From Micromonospora echinofusca (lineage in GTDB: Bacteria; Actinomycetota; Actinomycetes; Mycobacteriales; Micromonosporaceae): a DNA stretch of 64,000 nucleotides. Shown piece after piece: positions 1 to 9,433 of this stretch. Both the position numbers and the translations under genes were made by a program. The notes beneath the pieces were generated by a model. The model did no database searches. It saw only the letters and a program-made list of their open reading frames with translations, and was not told the origin of the DNA. The stretch covers positions 4,863,001-4,927,000 of the forward strand of contig NZ_LT607733.1 of assembly GCF_900091445.1 (NCBI RefSeq), read 5' to 3'. Numbering within the stretch: the stretch's first letter is position 1; each line of letters begins with the position of its first letter.

Positions 1-88
1 GAGGCGACGACCGGACCCTCCACGACCTGTCGGTCTCCCTGGCCCGCACCGAGGGCGCGTCCGCCACCCGGTCGGCGTCCGTACACGA

Positions 89-1030
89 TCAACGCACCTC
101 GGCGGGACCGAGCACCGACGTGATCGTGACCGGTTCGACCTCGGCCTGGTTGGTCAGCAGCACGAGCCGCTGGTCCGAGTCGGGCAGCCAGGCGGCGAAC
201 GCCTTGTAACCGCCGTTGTCCCCCGAGTGGTGCAGCGCCCGCCTCCCGGCCAGCGGGCCGACGAAGAACCCGTAGCCGTACGCCTCCCCGGGCCGGCCGG
301 TGGGCGCGTGTGGGGCGGTCATCGCCGTCACCGAGGCCTGGGCGAGCAGCCGGCCCCGGCGCGGCACGTCGAGCCAGGTGAGCAGGTCCGTACCGGTGCA
401 CCAGACGTCACCCGCGCCCATGCTCACGGTCGCCAGGTCCCAGGACGGCACCGGACGGCCGCCCTCGTGTCCGACCGCCACGTCCGGCCGTCCGTCGCCC
501 GCACCGGCGAAGCTGCCCGTCATGCCCAGCGGCGCGAAGACCTCCTCGGCGAGGAACTCGGCGTACGGCCGGTCGGCCGCGCGCTCGACGGTCCGGGCCA
601 ACAGCACGTAGCCGGGGCTGCTGTAGTGCCAACCGGCTCCGGGCCGGAACAGCGGCGGCACCGCGGCGAACAAGCCGAGCAGTTCGTCCGGCTCGGCCGG
701 GTCGACGAGATCGACCGCCGGGTACTCCTCCCAGTGGCCCAGGCCCGAGGTGTGGGTGAGCAGGTGGTGCAGCGTGATGCCGGACCATTGCGGCGGTGGG
801 CTGGGCAGCCAGCGCACGACCGGATCGGACAGGCTCAGCACACCCCGCTCGGCGAGCGACAACACCGCCGCGGCGGCCATCTGCTTGCTGATCGAGGCGA
901 TCTGGAACCGGGTCTCGGGAGCGCAGTGGACACCGGTGCTCCGATCAGCCACCCCGGCGACCTGTTCCGTCAGGATCTCGTCGCCCCGGGCCAGCAGGAG
1001 CACGCCACTGTCCAATGAGGATACGGACAT
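89..1030 (-). CDS. Serine hydrolase of the beta-lactamase/DD-peptidase (class C-like) family
   Basis: A 313-residue protein of the penicillin-recognising serine hydrolase fold (esterase, D-aminopeptidase or class C beta-lactamase relatives). The catalytic SxxK motif is SISK at residues 46-49. A Tyr-containing WHYSS motif near residue 135 takes the place of YxN, and an HSGDNGG motif near residue 268 takes the place of KTG. No signal peptide is visible, so it is probably cytoplasmic and an esterase- or peptidase-like enzyme rather than a resistance enzyme. The substrate cannot be told from the sequence. It lies 15 bases downstream of recG on the same strand and could be read through from it. 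Confidence 0.85.
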   Translation of the reverse strand: MSVSSLDSGVLLLARGDEILTEQVAGVADRSTGVHCAPETRFQIASISKQMAAAAVLSLAERGVLSLSDPVVRWLPSPPPQWSGITLHHLLTHTSGLGHWEEYPAVDLVDPAEPDELLGLFAAVPPLFRPGAGWHYSSPGYVLLARTVERAADRPYAEFLAEEVFAPLGMTGSFAGAGDGRPDVAVGHEGGRPVPSWDLATVSMGAGDVWCTGTDLLTWLDVPRRGRLLAQASVTAMTAPHAPTGRPGEAYGYGFFVGPLAGRRALHHSGDNGGYKAFAAWLPDSDQRLVLLTNQAEVEPVTITSVLGPAEVR

Positions 1031-1045
1031 CCGTCGAAGCCTAGA

Positions 1046-3247
1046 TCAGCCCTTCTCCAGGTATTCGGCGCGCTCCTCGTCGACCAGGGCGGCCACCGAC
1101 GCGGCCAACGCCGGGTGCCGGGCCAGCTCCGGATCCTCCTCGACCAGGGCGATCGCCTCGGCACGGGCGTCGCGGATCAGGTCGGCGTCGCGCAGCAGCG
1201 AGAGCAGCCGCAGGTGCGAGCGGCGCCCCGACTGGGTGGCGCCCAGGACGTCGCCCTCCCGGCGCTGCTCCAGATCCAGCTCGGCGAGCTTGAACCCGTC
1301 GGTCGTGGAGGCCACCGCGTCCAGCCGCTCCCGCGCGGGCGTGCCCTCCAGCGCCTCGCTGACCAGCAGGCAGAGCCCCGGGGCGGACCCCCGACCGACC
1401 CGGCCGCGCAGCTGGTGCAGCTGGGAGACGCCGAACCGGTCGGCGTCGAGCACGATCATCACGGTCGCGTTCGGCACGTTGACGCCGACCTCGACCACGG
1501 TCGTGGCGACCAGCACGTCGAGGTCGCCGTCGGCGAAGGAGCGCATCACCGCGTCCTTCTCGTCGGGCGGCAGCCGCCCGTGCAGCACGCCGATGCGCAG
1601 GCCGTGCAGCGGCCCCTCGGCGAGCAACGGCGCCACCTCGGTGACCGCCATCGGCGGCCGGCGCCCGTTGTCGTCCTCCGCCGGCGGCTCCTCCTCGCTC
1701 GCCGGCCCCTCGCCGATGCGGGGGCAGACGACGTACGCCTGGTGGCCGGCGGACACCTCCTCGCGCACCCGGCGCCAGGCCCGGTCCAGGAAGGCCGGCT
1801 TCTCGGCGGCCGGGACCACGTGCGAGGCGATCGGCGAGCGGCCCTGCGGCAGCTGGGACAGCGTGGAGGTCTCCAGGTCGCCGTAGACGGTCATCGCCAC
1901 CGTGCGCGGGATCGGGGTGGCCGTCATCACCAGCACGTGCGGCGGCTGCTCGGCCTTGGCGCGCAGCGCGTCGCGCTGCTCCACGCCGAAGCGGTGCTGC
2001 TCGTCGACCACCACCAGGCCGAGGTCGGCGAAGTCGACGCCCTCGTAGAGCAGGGCGTGGGTGCCGAGCACGATGCCGGCGGCGCCGCTGGCGACCTCGG
2101 CCAGCGCCCGCCGACGGGCCACCGCGCCCAGCGAGCCGGTGACCAGCTCGACCCGGGTGGCGTCGTCGGCCGCGCCCAGCTCGCCGGCCCGCCCGAGCGG
2201 CCCGAGCAGGTCGAGGATGCCCCGGTGGTGCTGCGCGGCGAGCACCTCGGTCGGGGCCAGCAGCGCGGCCTGCCCGCCCGCGTCGACCACCTGGAGCATC
2301 GCGCGCAGCGCGACCACCGTCTTGCCGGAACCGACCTCACCCTGGAGCAGCCGGTGCATCGGGTGGGCCGTGGCCAGGTCCGCCGCGATCTCCACCCCGA
2401 CGTCGCGCTGGCCGGGCGTCAGCTCGTAGGGCAGCCGGGCGTCGAAGGCGTCGAGCAGGCCGCCGGGCCGCGCCGGGCGGGGCCGGGCCGGCGAGGCGGC
2501 GGCGCGGTGCTTGCGCTGCACCAGGGTGAGCTGCACGGCGAACGCCTCGTCCCACTTGAGCCGGTGCCGGGCCCGGTAGAGCGCCTCCTTGCTGGTCGGC
2601 CGGTGGATCTCGCGCAGCGCCGTGCCGATGCCGCCCAGGTTGCGGCTCGCCCGCAGGGTCGCGGGCAGCGGGTCGTCCGGCGCGGTGAACGTGTCCAGCA
2701 CCACCCGGACGCAGCGGGCGACCACCCAGGTGGGCACGGCCGCGGCGGCCGGGTAGACCGGGATCAGCGCGCCCGCGAACTCCTCGATCTCCTCGTTGGC
2801 CGCCGCCTCGCCGTCGCCGCCCTCGCCGAGCAGGACGTATTCCGGGCCGTTGAGCTGCCGCTTGCCCCGGAACTCGGTGACCTTGCCGGCGAAGAGCCCC
2901 CACCGGCCGGGGCGCAGCTCGCGCTCGCGCCAGGCCTGGTTGCCGAAGAAGGTCAGGGCGAGGGTGCCGCCGGCGCCGTCGCCGACCGTCACCTCCAGCA
3001 GGTTGCCCCGGCGCTGGCGCATCGGGCGTACGGCGGTGCGCTGCACCTGGGCCAGCACGGTGGCCTGCTCACCGACGTCGAGTGAGCGGATGTCGGTGTG
3101 CTCGCCGCGCTCGTCGTAGCGGCGCGGGAAGTGGTAGATCAGGTCGCCGGCGGTGTGCAGGTCGAGGTGCCCGGCGAGGGCCTTCGCGGTCTTCTCGCCG
3201 ACCAGCTTCTTCAGCGGCGTGTCCATCGTGGACGGCTCGGACGTCAT
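1046..3247 (-). CDS. recG: ATP-dependent DNA helicase RecG
   Basis: Branch-migrating helicase that remodels stalled replication forks and Holliday junctions. The 733-residue length is usual for the family. An N-terminal OB-fold wedge domain precedes the SF2 motor, which has Walker A GEVGSGKT, a DEQH box (VVVDEQHRFG), motif III TATPIPRT and the C-terminal helicase motif TTVVEVGVNVPNA. The ATG overlaps the stop of the upstream DAK2 gene by 4 bases (ATGA), so translation is coupled. The recG-DAK2-rpmB order is conserved in actinobacteria and supports the call. Confidence 0.97.
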   Translation of the reverse strand: MTSEPSTMDTPLKKLVGEKTAKALAGHLDLHTAGDLIYHFPRRYDERGEHTDIRSLDVGEQATVLAQVQRTAVRPMRQRRGNLLEVTVGDGAGGTLALTFFGNQAWRERELRPGRWGLFAGKVTEFRGKRQLNGPEYVLLGEGGDGEAAANEEIEEFAGALIPVYPAAAAVPTWVVARCVRVVLDTFTAPDDPLPATLRASRNLGGIGTALREIHRPTSKEALYRARHRLKWDEAFAVQLTLVQRKHRAAASPARPRPARPGGLLDAFDARLPYELTPGQRDVGVEIAADLATAHPMHRLLQGEVGSGKTVVALRAMLQVVDAGGQAALLAPTEVLAAQHHRGILDLLGPLGRAGELGAADDATRVELVTGSLGAVARRRALAEVASGAAGIVLGTHALLYEGVDFADLGLVVVDEQHRFGVEQRDALRAKAEQPPHVLVMTATPIPRTVAMTVYGDLETSTLSQLPQGRSPIASHVVPAAEKPAFLDRAWRRVREEVSAGHQAYVVCPRIGEGPASEEEPPAEDDNGRRPPMAVTEVAPLLAEGPLHGLRIGVLHGRLPPDEKDAVMRSFADGDLDVLVATTVVEVGVNVPNATVMIVLDADRFGVSQLHQLRGRVGRGSAPGLCLLVSEALEGTPARERLDAVASTTDGFKLAELDLEQRREGDVLGATQSGRRSHLRLLSLLRDADLIRDARAEAIALVEEDPELARHPALAASVAALVDEERAEYLEKG

Positions 3248-4890
3248 TCGACCCCCACCAGGAGCGGATAGTGCGGCTGCCCGCCCGGGTAGGCCTGCAC
3301 CTCGACGAACGGCCAGCGCTGCCCGACGTGCTCGCGGACCGCGTCGGCCAGCCCGGCGGGGGCGTCCGCCCCGGAGAGCAGCGTCACCAGCTCACCACCG
3401 CCGCCGAGCATCCGGTCGACCACGGCCGCGCAGGTGTCGGCCAGGTCGGAGCCGATCAGGTGCACCTCCCCCTCGACCAGCGCCAGCACGTCGCCGGGGC
3501 GGCACGGGCCGGCGACGGTCAGCGCCTCGCGGCGGGCGTAGCAGACCTCGGCGTAGCGGCAGGCCCCGGCCGCCTCGGCCATCGCGATCACGTCGTCGGA
3601 GAAGCGTCGCCCCGGGTCGCGCACCGCGAGGGCGGCCAGCGCCTGCACGGGCGAGCGGGTCGGTACCACGCTGACCTTGATGCCGAGCGCGTGCGCCTCC
3701 CGGGCGGCGGCGCTCGCCACCGCCTGCGTGTCGGGGTCGTTGGGCAGCACCACCACGCGGGCCGCCCCGGTGACGCGGATCGCGTCCACCAGCTCGCCGA
3801 TCGACGGGTTGCCGGGCACCACCGTCGCGCCCTCGCCGGCGAAGAGCCCGGCGATGCCCGCGCCGGTGGCCACCACCACGGCGGCCCGCCCGTCCGCCGC
3901 CACGGCAGGCGGCACCGGTGCGAGCTGGTCGGCGAAGCGGGTCACCGAGATCCGGTGCGGCCGGCCGGCCACCACGCCCGCCTCGATCGCCGCGCCCACG
4001 TCGTTGACGTGCACGTGCACGTTCCAGGTGCCCGTGCCGGCGCTGCCGTCGCCGACGACCACCAACGAGTCGCCCAGCGCGGCCAGCTCGGCGCGCAGCC
4101 GGGCCACCTCCTGCGGCCCGGCGTCGAGCAGGTACTGCACCTCGTACGCGTACTCCTCGGAACCGGTCTCGCGCACGGCGTCGGCCGGCGGACGGACGGG
4201 GCGCGGCGCGGGCACGGGCCGCTCGGGGCTCTCGCCGGTCACGACCTCGACCAGGGCGTCGAGCAGCAGGCACAGGCCCCGGCCGCCGGCGTCCACCACG
4301 CCGGCCCGGGCCAGCGCCGGGAGCTGCTCGGGGGTGCGCGTCAAGGCGTGCGCCGCCCCGCCCGCCGCCGCCCGGGCCACCGCGCGCAGGTCGTCGCTGT
4401 CGGCGCGCTCGGCGGCGTGCGCCGCGGCGGCGACGACGCTGAGCAGCGTGCCCTCGACGGGGCGGGCGACCGCGGCGTAGGCGGCGGCCGTGCCGTCGCG
4501 CAGGGCGGCGGCCAGCTCGCGCCCCCGCACGGCCGGCACGGCGGCCACGGCGTCGGCGAAGCCACGCAGGATCTGCGACAGGATCACCCCCGAGTTGCCC
4601 CGCGCGCCCAGCAGCGCGCCCCGGGCCATCAGCCGCAGCGCGTGCCCGTGCGCGGTGGGCCCGTCCTCCGGCAGGGTGCCGAGGTCCATCGCGAGCGCCT
4701 GCTGGGCGGAGGTGAGGGTGAGCACCATGTTGGTGCCGGTGTCGCCGTCGGGCACCGGATAGACGTTGAGGTCGTCGATCTCGCCCTGGTGGCGTTTGAG
4801 TGCCACCAGCCCGCCCGCGCACCAACGGCGGACCGCGGCGGCATCGAGGGTGTCCAGCACGGCGAGAAGCCTACTGGCGCGCACCGACAC
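3244..4890 (-). CDS. DAK2 domain protein (FakA/YloV-like, dihydroxyacetone-kinase-related)
   Basis: A 548-residue protein with an N-terminal DAK2 (DhaL-like) nucleotide-binding domain, roughly residues 15-215. It contains the family signature NVYPVPDGDTGTNM near residue 42; the aspartates of this loop bind Mg-ADP in the family. The C-terminal half is the FakA-type region. In Firmicutes the homologue is the ATP-binding subunit of fatty acid kinase, working with a DegV-type FakB. No fakB/degV gene is in this window, so the acyl-kinase role is an extrapolation. It is divergently oriented to rpmB and translationally coupled to recG. Confidence 0.85.
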   Translation of the reverse strand: MSVRASRLLAVLDTLDAAAVRRWCAGGLVALKRHQGEIDDLNVYPVPDGDTGTNMVLTLTSAQQALAMDLGTLPEDGPTAHGHALRLMARGALLGARGNSGVILSQILRGFADAVAAVPAVRGRELAAALRDGTAAAYAAVARPVEGTLLSVVAAAAHAAERADSDDLRAVARAAAGGAAHALTRTPEQLPALARAGVVDAGGRGLCLLLDALVEVVTGESPERPVPAPRPVRPPADAVRETGSEEYAYEVQYLLDAGPQEVARLRAELAALGDSLVVVGDGSAGTGTWNVHVHVNDVGAAIEAGVVAGRPHRISVTRFADQLAPVPPAVAADGRAAVVVATGAGIAGLFAGEGATVVPGNPSIGELVDAIRVTGAARVVVLPNDPDTQAVASAAAREAHALGIKVSVVPTRSPVQALAALAVRDPGRRFSDDVIAMAEAAGACRYAEVCYARREALTVAGPCRPGDVLALVEGEVHLIGSDLADTCAAVVDRMLGGGGELVTLLSGADAPAGLADAVREHVGQRWPFVEVQAYPGGQPHYPLLVGVE

Positions 4891-5187
4891 GCGCCGGTGT
4901 CGCCGGCACTCGCGCGGCGTGTCCGGCCGTCCGCGCGTACCCGCCGTCCGCGTGGCCCGTCCCAGCGCGCGGCGACGGCGCAGGGGGCGGTACGGTCCGA
5001 CCTGTGCCGCACCCGTGTCGGGGCGCGACGCGTCGGGCCGGTGGACGAGGGAGCGCGGCGAGGGCGCCGGCTCGGGCCGCCGTCCGGGGCCGGTTGGTCG
5101 GCACCCGGACCATCGGGTAACCTGGCCAGGTTGCCCGGGCTGCGCCTGGCGGCGACCTCATGAACGTTTCAATCCCAGGAGTATCCC
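4891..5187. other. Intergenic region between divergent DAK2-recG and rpmB
   Basis: A very GC-rich spacer of about 300 bases that must hold the two divergent promoters. The only clear element is the AGGAG ribosome binding site at 5177-5181, seven bases before the GTG of rpmB. No RNA gene, hairpin with a T-run or small coding region could be supported. Open frames here have no recognisable protein similarity. Confidence 0.5.
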
Positions 5188-5379
5188 GTGGCTAGCGTGT
5201 GCGACGTCTGTGGCAAGGGACCGGGCTTCGGCCACAACGTGTCCCACTCGCACCGGCGGACCAACCGCCGCTGGAACCCGAACATCCAGTCGGTGCGTAC
5301 CCCGGCCGGTGGCGGCAACACCAAGAAGTTGAAGGTCTGCACCTCCTGCATCAAGGCGGGCAAGGTCACCCGCGCCTGA
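5188..5379 (+). CDS. rpmB: 50S ribosomal protein L28 (zinc-binding C+ form)
   Basis: A 63-residue ribosomal protein L28. It starts with GTG seven bases after an AGGAG Shine-Dalgarno at 5177-5181. Two CxxC pairs (CDVC near residue 5 and CTSC near residue 48) show the zinc-ribbon 'C+' form. Many actinobacteria also have a zinc-free paralogue induced by Zur under zinc starvation. This copy is therefore expected to be the housekeeping one, and no Zur-like operator is evident. A strong terminator follows at 5412-5438. Position next to recG/DAK2 matches rpmB placement in mycobacteria. Confidence 0.97.
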   Translation: MASVCDVCGKGPGFGHNVSHSHRRTNRRWNPNIQSVRTPAGGGNTKKLKVCTSCIKAGKVTRA

Positions 5380-5411
5380 CGCGGTAGGCCCCACCCTCGT
5401 CACTCGTCATT

Positions 5412-5438
5412 GCCGGCGGGCCGTCACGGCCCGCCGGC
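5412..5438 (+). terminator. Intrinsic terminator of rpmB
   Basis: Perfect inverted repeat with 11-base arms (GCCGGCGGGCC / GGCCCGCCGGC) around a 5-base loop, 33 bases after the rpmB stop. There is no long T-run, as is common in high-GC actinobacteria. Confidence 0.7.
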
Positions 5439-5581
5439 TCTGTCGCGTCCGCCGACCGACGCCTCTGCGGCGCACGGCGGGCGTGCAGCGCGACGGGTCG
5501 CGGCGCGCGCGTCCCGGCGATCGGGTTACGGCGACGGGTCGGAGCGGCCCGCGACGGGGCCAGCGCGTCCGGGGGACGGGG

Positions 5582-6049
5582 TCAGAGCGTCCGGGCGAAG
5601 GAGATGCAGCCCGGGGCGTCGCGGTAGAAGCCGAAGTTCGGGATCCGCTCGTAGCCGGCCGCCGTGTACATGGCGATGGCCTCGGGCTGCTTGTCGCCGC
5701 ACTCCAGGACGATCCGCTTGCGCCCGTGCTCCCGCGCGGAGCGCTCCACCGCCGCCAGCACCGCCCGGGCCACGCCCCGGCCCCGGGCCGCCGGCGCGGT
5801 GTACATCCGCTTCAGCTCGGCGGTGTCGCCCTCGTCACCGTGGCTGCGCCAGCCGCCACAGCCGACCGGCTCGCCGCCGAGGTGGGCCACGAGGAAGGCC
5901 CCGGCGGGCGGCTCGAACTCGCCCGGATCGACCGGGGTCTCGTCGCCGCTGCCGCCGTACCGGGCACCAAGGTCGGCCAGGGCGGCCCGGATCAGCCGCC
6001 GCGCCACCGGCGAGTCGAAACGCTCGGCCCGAATCTCGATCTCACTCAC
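5582..6049 (-). CDS. GNAT family N-acetyltransferase
   Basis: A 155-residue single-domain GNAT acetyltransferase. The acetyl-CoA-binding motif A is visible as AARGRGVARAVLAAVE around residues 88-103, and the C-terminal strand ends AGYERIPNFGFY. The acceptor (amine, amino acid or protein) cannot be inferred. It faces rpmB convergently and lies just downstream of thiL on the same strand, 29 bases after its stop, so it may be co-transcribed with thiL. In M. tuberculosis a different gene (ung) sits between rpmB and thiL, so this is a lineage-specific neighbour. Confidence 0.85.
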   Translation of the reverse strand: MSEIEIRAERFDSPVARRLIRAALADLGARYGGSGDETPVDPGEFEPPAGAFLVAHLGGEPVGCGGWRSHGDEGDTAELKRMYTAPAARGRGVARAVLAAVERSAREHGRKRIVLECGDKQPEAIAMYTAAGYERIPNFGFYRDAPGCISFARTL

Positions 6050-6078
6050 GCAGTAAAGGGTACGACGCTGATCGGCCC

Positions 6079-7017
6079 TTACCGGAAGTGGTCCCAGCCA
6101 GCGGGTCCGTCGTACGGGCGCCCGTCGACCGTCACGCCCGAGCCCTCCGCGACCCGCCCGATCGGCCGCCAGTCCGGCGGCAGCGCCACCGCCGACGGGA
6201 AGGTCGCGGCCAGCGCGTGGTCGTCGCCCCCGGCGAGGAGCCAGGAGTACGGGTCGACGCCGAGCGCCTGGGCGGCGTCGCGCATCTGCCGGGGCACCTC
6301 GAAGGCGTCCCGGCGCACGTCCACCGCGACCCCGCTCGCCTTCGCGACGTGCCCGACGTCGGCGAGCAGCCCGTCCGACACGTCGATCATGGAGGTGGCG
6401 CCGAGCCGGGCGGCGTGCGGCCCCGCCGCGTAGGGCACCTCGGGCCGCCGGCAGGCCTCCACCAGCAACCGGGGCGTACGGAAGCCCCGGGTGAGCACGG
6501 TCAGCCCGGCCGCCGCGTACCCGATCCGGCCGGCCAGGGCCAGCACGTCACCGGGCCGCGCGCCGGAGCGCGTCACCGGCGGCCGGCCGCCCAGGTCGCC
6601 GAGGGCCGTGACCGCGATGGTCAGCGTGGGGCTGGCCGACATGTCCCCGCCCACCACGCTCGCTCCGACCTTCGCCGCCTCGGCGGCCAGCCCGTCGGCG
6701 AGTTCCTCGGCCCAGCCGGTCTCCAACTCCGGCGGCATGCAGAGCGCCACCAGCAACGCGGTCGGCTGCGCCCCCATCGCGGCGATGTCCGCCAGGTTCG
6801 CCGCCGCCGCCCGGTGGCCGACGTCACGCGCGCCGGACCAGTCCCGCCGGAAGTGCCGGCCCTCCACCAGCACGTCGGTCGAGGCCACGACCCGGGCGTC
6901 CGGGGCGGCCACCACCGCCGCGTCGTCCCCGGGACCGAGCAGAACGGTCGATCCGTACGACAACCGGGCGGTCACCCGATCGATCAGGCCGAACTCGCCG
7001 ACTCCCGCGACACTCAT
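6079..7017 (-). CDS. thiL: Thiamine-monophosphate kinase
   Basis: Phosphorylates thiamine monophosphate with ATP to give the cofactor thiamine diphosphate. The 312 residues carry the AIR-synthase-like fold motifs: GPGDDAAVV near residue 27, VGGDMSAS near 122, DVSDGLLADVGH near 213 and LLAGGDDHALA near 258. The ATG at 7015-7017 is chosen because the protein then begins a few residues before the first family-conserved segment (GEFGLIDR). The frame stays open far upstream only as a shadow. No TPP riboswitch is seen upstream. The Lrp-like gene at 7141 is divergent. Confidence 0.95.
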   Translation of the reverse strand: MSVAGVGEFGLIDRVTARLSYGSTVLLGPGDDAAVVAAPDARVVASTDVLVEGRHFRRDWSGARDVGHRAAAANLADIAAMGAQPTALLVALCMPPELETGWAEELADGLAAEAAKVGASVVGGDMSASPTLTIAVTALGDLGGRPPVTRSGARPGDVLALAGRIGYAAAGLTVLTRGFRTPRLLVEACRRPEVPYAAGPHAARLGATSMIDVSDGLLADVGHVAKASGVAVDVRRDAFEVPRQMRDAAQALGVDPYSWLLAGGDDHALAATFPSAVALPPDWRPIGRVAEGSGVTVDGRPYDGPAGWDHFR

Positions 7018-7140
7018 ACCGGCCCTCCGCCGCGCTCGCTCACCGCTTCTCCTCGACCACCGATAGGGATCAGACCTGGTCCGTAAGGTACTTTCTCCCT
7101 TCGGGCCGCCCCGCAGGCGGCGACGGACGGAGGTCGAGTC

Positions 7141-7374
7141 GTGGTACAGGCGTACATCCTCATCCAGACGGAGGTCGGCCGCGCGCGCGACGTGGCCGGT
7201 CTCATCTCTGACCTTGCCGGCGTGGTGCGCGTCGACGCCGTCACCGGGCCGTACGACGTGGTCGTGCTCACCGAGGCGAACACCGTCGACGAACTCGGCA
7301 AACTCATCGTCAGCAAGGTGCAGATGGTGCCCGGCATCACCCGCACCCTCACGTGTTCGGTGGTGCGCCTGTAA
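7141..7374 (+). CDS. Stand-alone Lrp/AsnC ligand-binding (RAM) domain protein
   Basis: A 77-residue protein made only of the RAM/ACT-like effector domain of Lrp/AsnC regulators, without a helix-turn-helix. Family-typical segments are VQAYILIQTEVG at the N-terminus, the GVVRVDAVTGPYDVVV strand-loop-strand, and the MVPGITRTLTC end. Such small RAM proteins assemble as ring oligomers and may bind amino acids or modulate full-length Lrp proteins. Their function is not settled. It starts with GTG, and its TAA stop is followed immediately by the GTG of the DUF3515 gene, so the two form an operon. Confidence 0.9.
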   Translation: MVQAYILIQTEVGRARDVAGLISDLAGVVRVDAVTGPYDVVVLTEANTVDELGKLIVSKVQMVPGITRTLTCSVVRL

Positions 7375-8019
7375 GTGGACAAGATCACTGACTCTCCCGT
7401 GACCGATTCCGACCAGCCGGACGAGGTGGCCCCCGACCGGCCGGCCCGCGACCGGACGACCCGGGGCGCCGCGCTGATCGCGACGCTGATCGCGCTGCCG
7501 GTCACCGTGCTGGTGGGCGCGCTCGCGTTCACCCAACTCTCCCCCGACGAGCGGGCCGATCCGGCCGCCACGCCGAGCGCGACCGCCACGAGTGTCGGCC
7601 CGCGCTCCACCGCCCCGGTCGAGATGGCCGCGCCGGCGCTGGCCGAGCGCCCCGCCACGGTCTGCCGGGCCCTGCTCTCCCAGCTGCCGGCCACGGTCAA
7701 CGACCTCCCGCAGCGCCCGGTCACCGCCGGCCCGGAGCAGAACGCCGCGTACGGCGACCCGGCGGTCACTGTCGCCTGCGGCGGGGCCAAGCCGGCCGTC
7801 GACGACACCGACCACGTCTGGACGGTCAACCGGGTCTGCTGGTACGCCAGCGAGGAACGCGACGCCACCGTGCTCACCACCATGGACCGGGAGACCGCCG
7901 TCACCGTCCGCGTGCCGCACTTCTACGGACAGGGGTTGCAGTGGGTGGCCCCCGTCTCGGACACGATCGTGGCCTCGGTGCCCTCCGTCGCCGACCCCCC
8001 GAGCGGCTGCCGCGCCTGA
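7375..8019 (+). CDS. DUF3515 family membrane-anchored/secreted protein
   Basis: A 214-residue protein with a short acidic cytoplasmic N-terminus, one transmembrane segment at about residues 36-56 (ALIATLIALPVTVLVGALAF) and an extracytoplasmic domain with conserved Cys and Trp residues (TVCRALL, VACGG, VNRVCWYA). It matches the DUF3515 family, found in actinobacteria between thiL and ddl (Rv2980 in M. tuberculosis). Function is unknown. The location beside ddl suggests a cell-envelope role, which is inference. The GTG start abuts the preceding stop codon with no spacer. Confidence 0.85.
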   Translation: MDKITDSPVTDSDQPDEVAPDRPARDRTTRGAALIATLIALPVTVLVGALAFTQLSPDERADPAATPSATATSVGPRSTAPVEMAAPALAERPATVCRALLSQLPATVNDLPQRPVTAGPEQNAAYGDPAVTVACGGAKPAVDDTDHVWTVNRVCWYASEERDATVLTTMDRETAVTVRVPHFYGQGLQWVAPVSDTIVASVPSVADPPSGCRA

Positions 8020-8094
8020 CACCCTCCCGCCCCTGCCTTGCCCCGCGTGCGCGGGCAGGGGCCGGGAAGGGCGTCTTCCTGTGCATCGGTCGCC

Positions 8095-8111
8095 GGGAAG
8101 GTGCCCTTCCC
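8095..8111. terminator. Hairpin between convergent DUF3515 gene and ddl
   Basis: GGGAAGG and CCTTCCC arms around a 3-base loop, located between two genes that converge. It could stop transcription from either side. The arms are short, so confidence is moderate. Confidence 0.45.
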
Positions 8112-8123
8112 CGCGCGAGCGGC

Positions 8124-9230
8124 TCAGTGCAGGCCGACGCCGCGGTGCAGGGCGGTGCGGATGAGGCGGTTGACCAGCTTCGGGTACTCCAGGCCGGAGG
8201 CCGCCCACATCCGGGGGAACATCGACGTCGGCGTGAAGCCCGGCATCGTGTTGATCTCGTTGAGGTAGACGTCCAGGTCGGGGGTGACGAAGAAGTCGAC
8301 CCGGGCCAGCCCGGCGCAGTCGAGCGCGGTGAAGGCGCGGACGGCGTACTCGCGGACCTGGCGGGTCACCCGCTCCGGCAGGCCGGCGGGGATGTCGTAC
8401 TCGCAGGCGGACTCGGAGTCGATGTACTTCGCCTCGAAGTCGTAGAAGTCGTAGTCCCCGACCACCCGGACCTCGGCGAGCACGGACGCCTCCGGCGCCC
8501 CACCGGCCTCGCCCTCCAGCACGCCGCACTCGATCTCGCGGCCGACGATCGCCCCCTCGATGAGCACCTTCGGGTCGATCTGCCGGGCGGGGGCGACCGC
8601 CGCGTCGAGGTCGGCCCAGTCGTCGACCTTGCTGATGCCGAACGACGAGCCGGCCCGCGACGGCTTCACGAAGACCGGCAGGCCGAGCCGCTCCTTGTCC
8701 GCCTCGCTCAGCGTCATGCCGTTGCGCAGCACGGCGTACGGGCCGACAGGGATGCCCTCGGCGGCGCAGAGCTTCTTGGTGAACTCCTTGTCCATGGCGG
8801 CGGCGGAGGCGAAGACGTTCGCCCCGACGTACGGGATGCCGGCCATCTCCAGCATGCCCTGGATGGTGCCGTCCTCGCCGTACGCGCCGTGCAGCACCGG
8901 GAAGACCACGTCGACGTCGGCGAGCGCCCGGGGCCCCTCGGTGGGGTCGAGCACCATGAGCCCGTTGCCGGTCGGGTCGGCGCGCAGCACGATGTCGGTG
9001 CCGGACTCGGCGGTGATCTCCGGCAGCCGGCGCGCGTCGATCGCCAACTGGCCCGGGTCGCCGCTGGTCAGCACCCACTGGCCGGCCCGGGTGATGCCCA
9101 CCGGCACCACCTCGAACTCGTCCGGGTCGAGGGCGCCGAGGACGCTGCCGGCGCTGACGCAGGAGATGCCGTGCTCCGGGCTGCGGCCACCGAACACGAT
9201 CGCCACGCGGGTCCTGCCTGGGGTGGTCAC
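8124..9230 (-). CDS. ddl: D-alanine--D-alanine ligase
   Basis: ATP-dependent ligase that makes the D-Ala-D-Ala dipeptide for peptidoglycan stem peptides. The 368-residue length fits the family. The N-terminus has [16 protein letters not shown], the ATP-grasp fold has [14 protein letters not shown] near residue 188, and the metal-binding end is [16 protein letters not shown]. It terminates convergently with the DUF3515 gene. In mycobacteria ddl is adjacent to gpsA; here 6.5 kb of accessory genes separate them. Confidence 0.97.
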   Translation of the reverse strand: MTTPGRTRVAIVFGGRSPEHGISCVSAGSVLGALDPDEFEVVPVGITRAGQWVLTSGDPGQLAIDARRLPEITAESGTDIVLRADPTGNGLMVLDPTEGPRALADVDVVFPVLHGAYGEDGTIQGMLEMAGIPYVGANVFASAAAMDKEFTKKLCAAEGIPVGPYAVLRNGMTLSEADKERLGLPVFVKPSRAGSSFGISKVDDWADLDAAVAPARQIDPKVLIEGAIVGREIECGVLEGEAGGAPEASVLAEVRVVGDYDFYDFEAKYIDSESACEYDIPAGLPERVTRQVREYAVRAFTALDCAGLARVDFFVTPDLDVYLNEINTMPGFTPTSMFPRMWAASGLEYPKLVNRLIRTALHRGVGLH

Positions 9231-9433
9231 TGCGTCACCTCTTCGTACGCGACTGCTCCGGTCGTGGCGCTCACCCGGTTGACCTTACTGTGCGTGGCGG
9301 GCGCCGGATGCCGATACCCGGGGACAGCCGAAGCGTCGCGGCATTCGGTCAACAAAGGATATACGTAGCGTTACCACGCACCCGGCGATGCGGGACGGTG
9401 ACGGCGCCGGACGCCCACTACGCTGCACGTCCT

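Noticed and set aside
3..208. Plus-strand open frame entering from the left edge, GC-rich at third positions in the first 80 bases
   Set aside because: It may be the 3' end of a gene outside the window, but it overlaps the serine hydrolase gene antisense by 120 bases, shows no recognisable protein motif and cannot be judged without upstream sequence.
6079..9078. A 999-residue open frame spanning thiL and the antisense of its neighbours
   Set aside because: Only the last 312 residues match thiamine-monophosphate kinase; the rest is an antisense or out-of-frame reading of the Lrp-like, DUF3515 and ddl genes, not a fusion protein.
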